Shown piece after piece: positions 59,326 to 64,000 of a stretch of DNA of 64,000 nt. The first letter of the stretch is position 1, and every line of letters begins with the position of its first letter. The DNA comes from Parietaria judaica (lineage: Eukaryota; Streptophyta; Magnoliopsida; Rosales; Urticaceae). A program made the position numbers and the translations under genes. The stretch is taken from contig OX940865.1 of NCBI GenBank assembly GCA_954871525.1, positions 9,500,606-9,564,605 of the forward strand, given 5' to 3'. A model generated the notes under the pieces. The model was given only the letters and a program-made list of their open reading frames with translations. It was not told where the DNA came from and searched no databases.

Positions 59326-62058
59326 TGTTGGAAATCACGTCTATGATTCCGTATAATTATCACGATTTATACGTCCGAACCGTCAGGGTAACATTTAAAA
59401 ATTATTTTAAAGCGGAAAACTTGTTATCCAAACAACGGTCCGAATATCGGATAATAACCATATTCCAAGATCTGATAAATATTATGTAATTTAATATTCA
59501 TAACTCATTATTAATAAACTAGTCATAATAGGAAATAAATAGAAAGCAGTAAATGTTTGCATTTATTAACCCAATGCATAAGGCCGTACCTCGTCTGGCG
59601 ATTTCGGCTGCGCACTCTGAGTCGGGCAGGGCTCCGCCGTTGCTGAGGGAATCTCCCGTGATCTTCCGGGATATTCTCCTGGAATCCTCGTACCGAAGCG
59701 TGGGCTTCGCCGGCAGGACTCCGTCGCAAAACTTTAACTGATGGTTCTTTTTAAGCTTCCGGAGAAATAGTCTCCTAAGCCGAACCAGAAGAAGAGATCA
59801 GAGAGAAAATTCGCAGACCCTGAAGGAGAGGGAGAGTTCGAATTTTTCTCTGGGGAAAGATGTGAAAAATGTGTAGAATGAGCTCCCTATTTATAGGCTC
59901 AAGACTGTAACCGATTTGGAGATATTCCCTCCCTAAATTCGAATTTCATTAATTAAATATAATTAATTATCTCAATCCAATGGTCCAGATTTAATCTCAT
60001 CTAAATCCAATGGATATAATTAATTAGGGATTTAATTAAATAAGAAAGATTTAGATAAATCAAAAATCCAATCTTATCTTCTTATATCATAAAATTCGAA
60101 TTATATTATATATATATATATATAATTCGAATTCTTATTATCTCAATCCAACGGTTGAGATGATTCCTTAACCGATCTAATGGATCAAATAAGTTTAGGA
60201 TAAATTAATTTATTAAAACAATTTTTCGAATTTATCCATATTCATAATTCGAATATATATACATATATATATAATTAATCAATTCTTAATCCGACGGTAT
60301 AGATTAAATCTTAGACCGATCCAACGGATATAATTGATTAATCAATTTCGAAAAATAAAACTTGGTCACCAAGTTATTAATTTCGAATTCATCAATATCC
60401 TAATCCAACGGTTGATACTAAATCATAACCGATCCAATGGATAATATTGATTTTAGGGATTTGCCAAAATACCAAAACATTTAGTACTTATGCCGCAAAT
60501 ATGGAAATACTAAATCAAGCCATTCGAATTTACCTAGGGTTTTATACAACAAACCCTAATTCGAATTTACACATATTAATATATATATAAATATATATAT
60601 TCATTTATTAATATAAATCCATTAATTATTAATTAATTATTAATAAGATATTAATAATTAAATCCAAATAATTAAATTATATTAATAAATCCTGATCTCA
60701 ATATCACACATAAAAATGTCATGGTGCCACACCATCATTTAAATTCGTGACATGTGATTTAATTTCAAAGTTTATCGAACCGATCATAAACTTAGAAAAT
60801 CCATAAATCACAAACCGTAAGTCGAAATGACTTGGTTCAAAAAGCAAAATTGCTTAGAATTTAATTTCCAACAACATGGTGCTGATAGAAAATCTAAATT
60901 CTAACTTTATTTTTATTCAGTTAATTTCGTTTACCAAAATATGATACTTTTGCCACGCCTACGATAAAACTATCTGATGTCTGACACAGACCTTTCAGTT
61001 TTATAAGTCAAGCCAAATGATTAAACATTATCCAGAATGTATTTTAATCACGTACGCATCATCCGTTACGGAGCTATCCTGGGGACCATGGACCCGTATC
61101 ACTTAAGCTCCAACGAACTGCTAGTTGTTCGTCAAACCTCGAAGTGATTCCACTATAGACCCGAGGCTGCACTCTTTAGTGATACGGTATATATTATTCC
61201 CTTTATAATAGCAGGGTGTCCATTGATACAATCAAATTCGGGTTATTGATCTTTCACTTGATGATTCATAAATGAGCAGGCGGTTTTTACCGTTATGCCC
61301 CTCATTGTATTTACTTCCTTGACTCAGTCAGCAATATCATGAGTAACCCACTTATGATTTCGATTCATAAGTTGCGCATGGGTACCTCTCACTTCTCACC
61401 ACCGACAATCAAGGGAATCATCATCACTCTAAGGAGAGCTGTGTGATGCCCATGTCTATGACCAAGCTACCCTTACTGCTGACTCTCATGTTACCAAAAT
61501 AATAGTGTTGGGAACAGCTGTAATATTTCGTGTTCTTTAACGGTTAAATCAAATAACAATCAAGTCAGCAGCTTGGACTCAAGATCACTCAGGACTTAAA
61601 TCGAATATCCATTTGATCATCTACTAGTGACTCAACTCCAAGTTATCAGTGACGGTCTTATATGATGACTTCCGGAGTTTAAGTCAGGTCCAGTCCAGTA
61701 TGAAGACACTTCATACTTAATGCACTTCTAGTGAGTGTGACACACACAAAATCCAGAATAGGATTATCACTTAGTCACATTAATGACCTTATACGATAAA
61801 TGGGCTCCCACCCAGTTGATCAGGTCACGGACATTTTAAGTTCATTTATTATGATTATTAATTCTTCCTCACATTGACTCTGTTGTGATAATAATAACAT
61901 AATTGCATCCTTTATGAACTAAGGAATCAAACATTCTATTTTACTCTACCAGAAACTATAATAAGATTATCATAATAAGCATCATCTTTATTCAACGACT
62001 TGTCATAATCTTTTACAAAGGGATAAAATATCTTGTTTAAGGACACACATGTCCAACA
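59326..62058 (-). repeat. Copia-2 5' LTR, 2733 bp
   Basis: Nearly identical to 52072-54814. Minus-strand TATA box at 59887-59896 (ctataaatag). The length difference comes mainly from (TA)n tracts. Confidence 0.95.
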
Positions 62059-62592
62059 CATAATTCAAACACGACGACGAGAACGAAGTCATGGGACACG
62101 TGTAGCAAGATCGTCCATTCAACCCGGTCAGCACGGAGTGAAGACCCCTCGATTCCTGGAAGACCAACGGGAAGAATTGAAGCCTATAAATACCAAGCTC
62201 AAGCTCAGATCAACACACACGCATACTTACGACCTCGAGAGAATACACCGAAGAGGTTCTACCCGGTATTCTTGTTCACTTAAGATCTCATTGTATTCTT
62301 TCTCCCCTCCTCTCTTCTTTTCTATTCTCAGACGCGATCTAGCTGCCTGTAGCTATCCGTCCATGTTCATTGTCGCAATAAACTAACAGAGGAAGTAGTC
62401 AACTACCGCTTTGGGACGAACCTCTATAAAAAATCCCTCATCTCATTTATATCGCTTATATACATATATATATCGTGAGTGAATCGTGAGCTTGCAACGC
62501 GAGAGATCGAATTCCACCAAATTGTTTCATTCAAAATTATCATACGCTCACAAGTCACACTTGACTGATTGAGGTGGGAAACCATGTCAACA
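62059..62592 (+). repeat. Gypsy 3' LTR, second part
   Basis: Continues from cataattcaaacacgacgac, matching 40832-41389 with scattered substitutions and a shorter TA run. Ends gtcaaca, then TSD ggtac at 62593-62597. Confidence 0.95.
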
Positions 62593-62597
62593 GGTAC

Positions 62598-63480
62598 TAA
62601 TTACTATAATCGTAAAATTTCATCTAACTAATGGGATGTTTGTTGGCCAATCGATGACATGGCAGCATAGACATCCATGCAGATATCTATGTGGTAAGCC
62701 ACGTCATTTAAAAAAATATCTTTTCAAAATGGTCCACGCGCTCGGTGAAGGCGCCCATGCGCGCCCTTAGGGCACACTTTCACCCCGAGGGCACATTTTC
62801 ACCCCCGAGGGCGCGCTAGGTAATTCTATTTTTAAAACAAATATAGTTATTTGACCAAAAGTTGGGTCTTTTTGCCGCAATTAATCCTAAATAATTTATC
62901 AAATGCTGTAGAACTTCTAGAAGTTAATATTGTTGGGACCGTATCTTATCGGATTATTAATTAACATATAAATGAATAACTTGTTAATCTATACATTAAT
63001 GAAGAAAAAAAATATTTCACTTTATTATATCAAGAATATTAAAGTATCAACATTAAGAATATCAAGAGAGACTATTATGATTTAAAAATATTTTATTAGA
63101 GTACAATTGTTAGAAATATTAAAGAGTTCAGTGATATTAAAAAGGATAAATGAGGCAAATGCCCATTTGTGGCTCAAGGTTTTAAAAAAAATGCCCATTT
63201 CTAATTATGGAAATCATAACCACCAACAAATTGAAATATGGACTAATTTGCCCTTCTAATTTTTAAATCACATTTAATTATAATTCGTTTTTTTAATTAA
63301 AATAAAAAAATAAATTTTTTCTCAAATGTAGCAAACTAAATAAATTAAAGTCAAATCTCCCCTATTAATTAGTATTATTTTCTATTAGCTCTAACAAATC
63401 ACGTTTAATATTTTTGTAACGATTAAAATCTTAAATTTATTTTTCCTATTAATCTATATTTACTTTGAATTTTTATTTAT
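62598..63480. other. Right-flank intergenic DNA
   Basis: No gene seen. 62735-62815 is GC-rich with a repeated ccgagggcgc/cacttttcacccc word. 62855-62885 (accaaaagttgggtctttttgccgcaatt) resembles a MULE-type terminus. 63145-63185 (aaatgcccatttgtggctca) may be another terminus. No partners were found within the window. Confidence 0.4.
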
Positions 63481-63711
63481 GAAACTTGATTTTCGTTTGC
63501 TTAATTTTATGTAAATCTATTTACGAAACTTGATTTTCGTTATGCCTCATTTTATGTAAATCTGTTTACAAAACTTGGTTTTCATTTTTCCTCATTTTAT
63601 GTAAATCTGTTTACAAAATTTGGTTTTCGTTTTGCCTCATTTTGTGTAAATCTATTTACGAAACTTGGTTTTTGTTTTCCCTCATTTTATGTAAATCTAT
63701 TTACAAATCTG
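63481..63711. repeat. 45-bp tandem minisatellite, about five units
   Basis: Units begin gaaacttgattttcgtt (63481), with the next at 63525 and 63570 and two further copies (period 44-47). Each contains tcattttatgtaaatctatttac. It resembles, in word use, the minisatellite at 4857-5070. Confidence 0.85.
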
Positions 63712-64000
63712 TTGTTAAGATTTGAAATTCATATACATATCCACAAATGCAAATTCGTGTAAAATAACTCCAAAAAAGTGTAAAAACATTTAAAAAGCGT
63801 GTAAATCTATTTACAAAAATATCACTTCAAAATATTGTAAAATCATTTTAAAAAAATCAAATATATTACCTTAAAACTGTAAACATATTTACAGATATCT
63901 GTAAATAAATTTACAGTTACGATCGAGTGGAAATGATGATCGCGCCGCGACGGAGAGCGACCGCGACGGAGAGCGACCGAGGAAAGAGGTGCGACGGAGG
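63712..64000. other. AT-rich flank followed by an abrupt GC-rich edge
   Basis: After further gtaaatctatttac words the base composition switches at about 63935 to GC-rich (gcgccgcgacggagagcgac, repeated cgacggagagcgacc) and is cut by the window edge. It may be another captured gene fragment in a TIR element. Confidence 0.4.

Larger units (their letters stand above)
52072..62058 (-). mobile_element. Copia-2: long-LTR Copia derivative carrying a three-exon non-gag gene
   Basis: Complete insertion flanked by a 5-bp TSD cataa (52067-52071, 62059-62063). In minus orientation it has: 5' LTR 62058-59326, PBS 59325-59311, a long leader with two repeat arrays, a three-exon gene for a protein with two zinc-binding-like motifs (57685-56881), an RT-RNase H frame (56555-54830), then the 3' LTR 54814-52072. 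Recognisable gag, protease and integrase are absent. The LTRs (2743 and 2733 bp) differ at fewer than about 20 sites by eye, so the element is young and its rearranged interior was probably already present when it moved. It would need proteins from an intact relative. Confidence 0.92.
40515..62592 (+). mobile_element. Ty3/Gypsy retrotransposon, Tat type, with antisense accessory gene; 3' LTR split by a Copia element
   Basis: Flanked by a 5-bp TSD ggtac (40510-40514 and 62593-62597). Parts: 5' LTR 40515-41389, PBS from 41391, gag, protease, RT, RNase H, a second (archaeal-type) RNase H and integrase on the plus strand (41454-47269), a 38-bp tandem array, a four-exon antisense gene (50973-48231), a polypurine tract before 51750, then the 3' LTR in two pieces (51750-52071 and 62059-62592) around the Copia derivative 52072-62058. 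A doubled RNase H and a long antisense-bearing region between pol and the 3' LTR are hallmarks of the Tat lineage. Without the Copia insertion the element is about 12 kb. LTRs differ at roughly 15-20 positions by eye. Pol has several stops, so this copy is not autonomous. Confidence 0.93.

Overview
This is nuclear DNA of a flowering plant, most probably a eudicot. It is AT-rich, carries split genes with GT-AG introns, and includes plant-specific families (UGT91 glycosyltransferase, pathogen-related NTF2-like protein), plant LTR retrotransposons and a decayed plastid rpl16 fragment. I cannot name the species from the sequence.

Host genes. Four host loci are readable from end to end. (1) A two-exon UGT91-type glycosyltransferase on the minus strand (5855-7689). 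(2) A complete 16-exon APC6/CDC16 anaphase-promoting-complex subunit on the plus strand (20028-28071, 553 aa). (3) A four-exon pathogen-related protein locus on the minus strand (30077-33552), broken by one missing base in exon 3. (4) A complete 8-coding-exon ALG2 mannosyltransferase on the minus strand (36160-39389, 408 aa), with one GC-AG intron and an AUG-stop upstream ORF. Pieces of other genes are also present: a hAT-type (DUF4371) transposase relic at the left edge, plastid rpl16, the first exon of a kinetochore KNL1 gene carried inside a TIR element, and a second UGT scrap.

Mobile DNA. About two thirds of the window is transposons. At 8440-18975 lies an old, broken Copia element (minus strand). 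Its 3' LTR was split by a TIR element holding a 259-bp satellite array. Its gag/pol was split by LTRs of a second Copia family whose LTRs are about 2.7 kb long, one of them a solo LTR with TSD ttgca. At 40515-62592 a Ty3/Gypsy element of Tat type (TSD ggtac) occupies the right third. Besides gag-pol it carries an antisense, four-exon gene with its own TATA box. Its 3' LTR was later split by a 10-kb Copia derivative (52072-62058, TSD cataa). That derivative keeps RT/RNase H but lacks recognisable gag, protease and integrase, and carries instead a three-exon gene for a small protein with two C-X2-C-X11-C-X2-H motifs. Smaller elements include a 971-bp near-perfect hairpin with a 9-bp TSD, a solo LTR at 34029-34709, and several intronic MITE-like inverted repeats.

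Order of events, read from nesting and LTR identity: Copia-1 is oldest. It was hit by the 259-bp-satellite element and by the long-LTR Copia family. The Gypsy element came later (LTR pair about 2% different by eye). The Copia derivative inside its LTR is youngest (under 1% different by eye). The most unusual items are the two intron-containing accessory genes inside LTR retrotransposons, one antisense and one sense.
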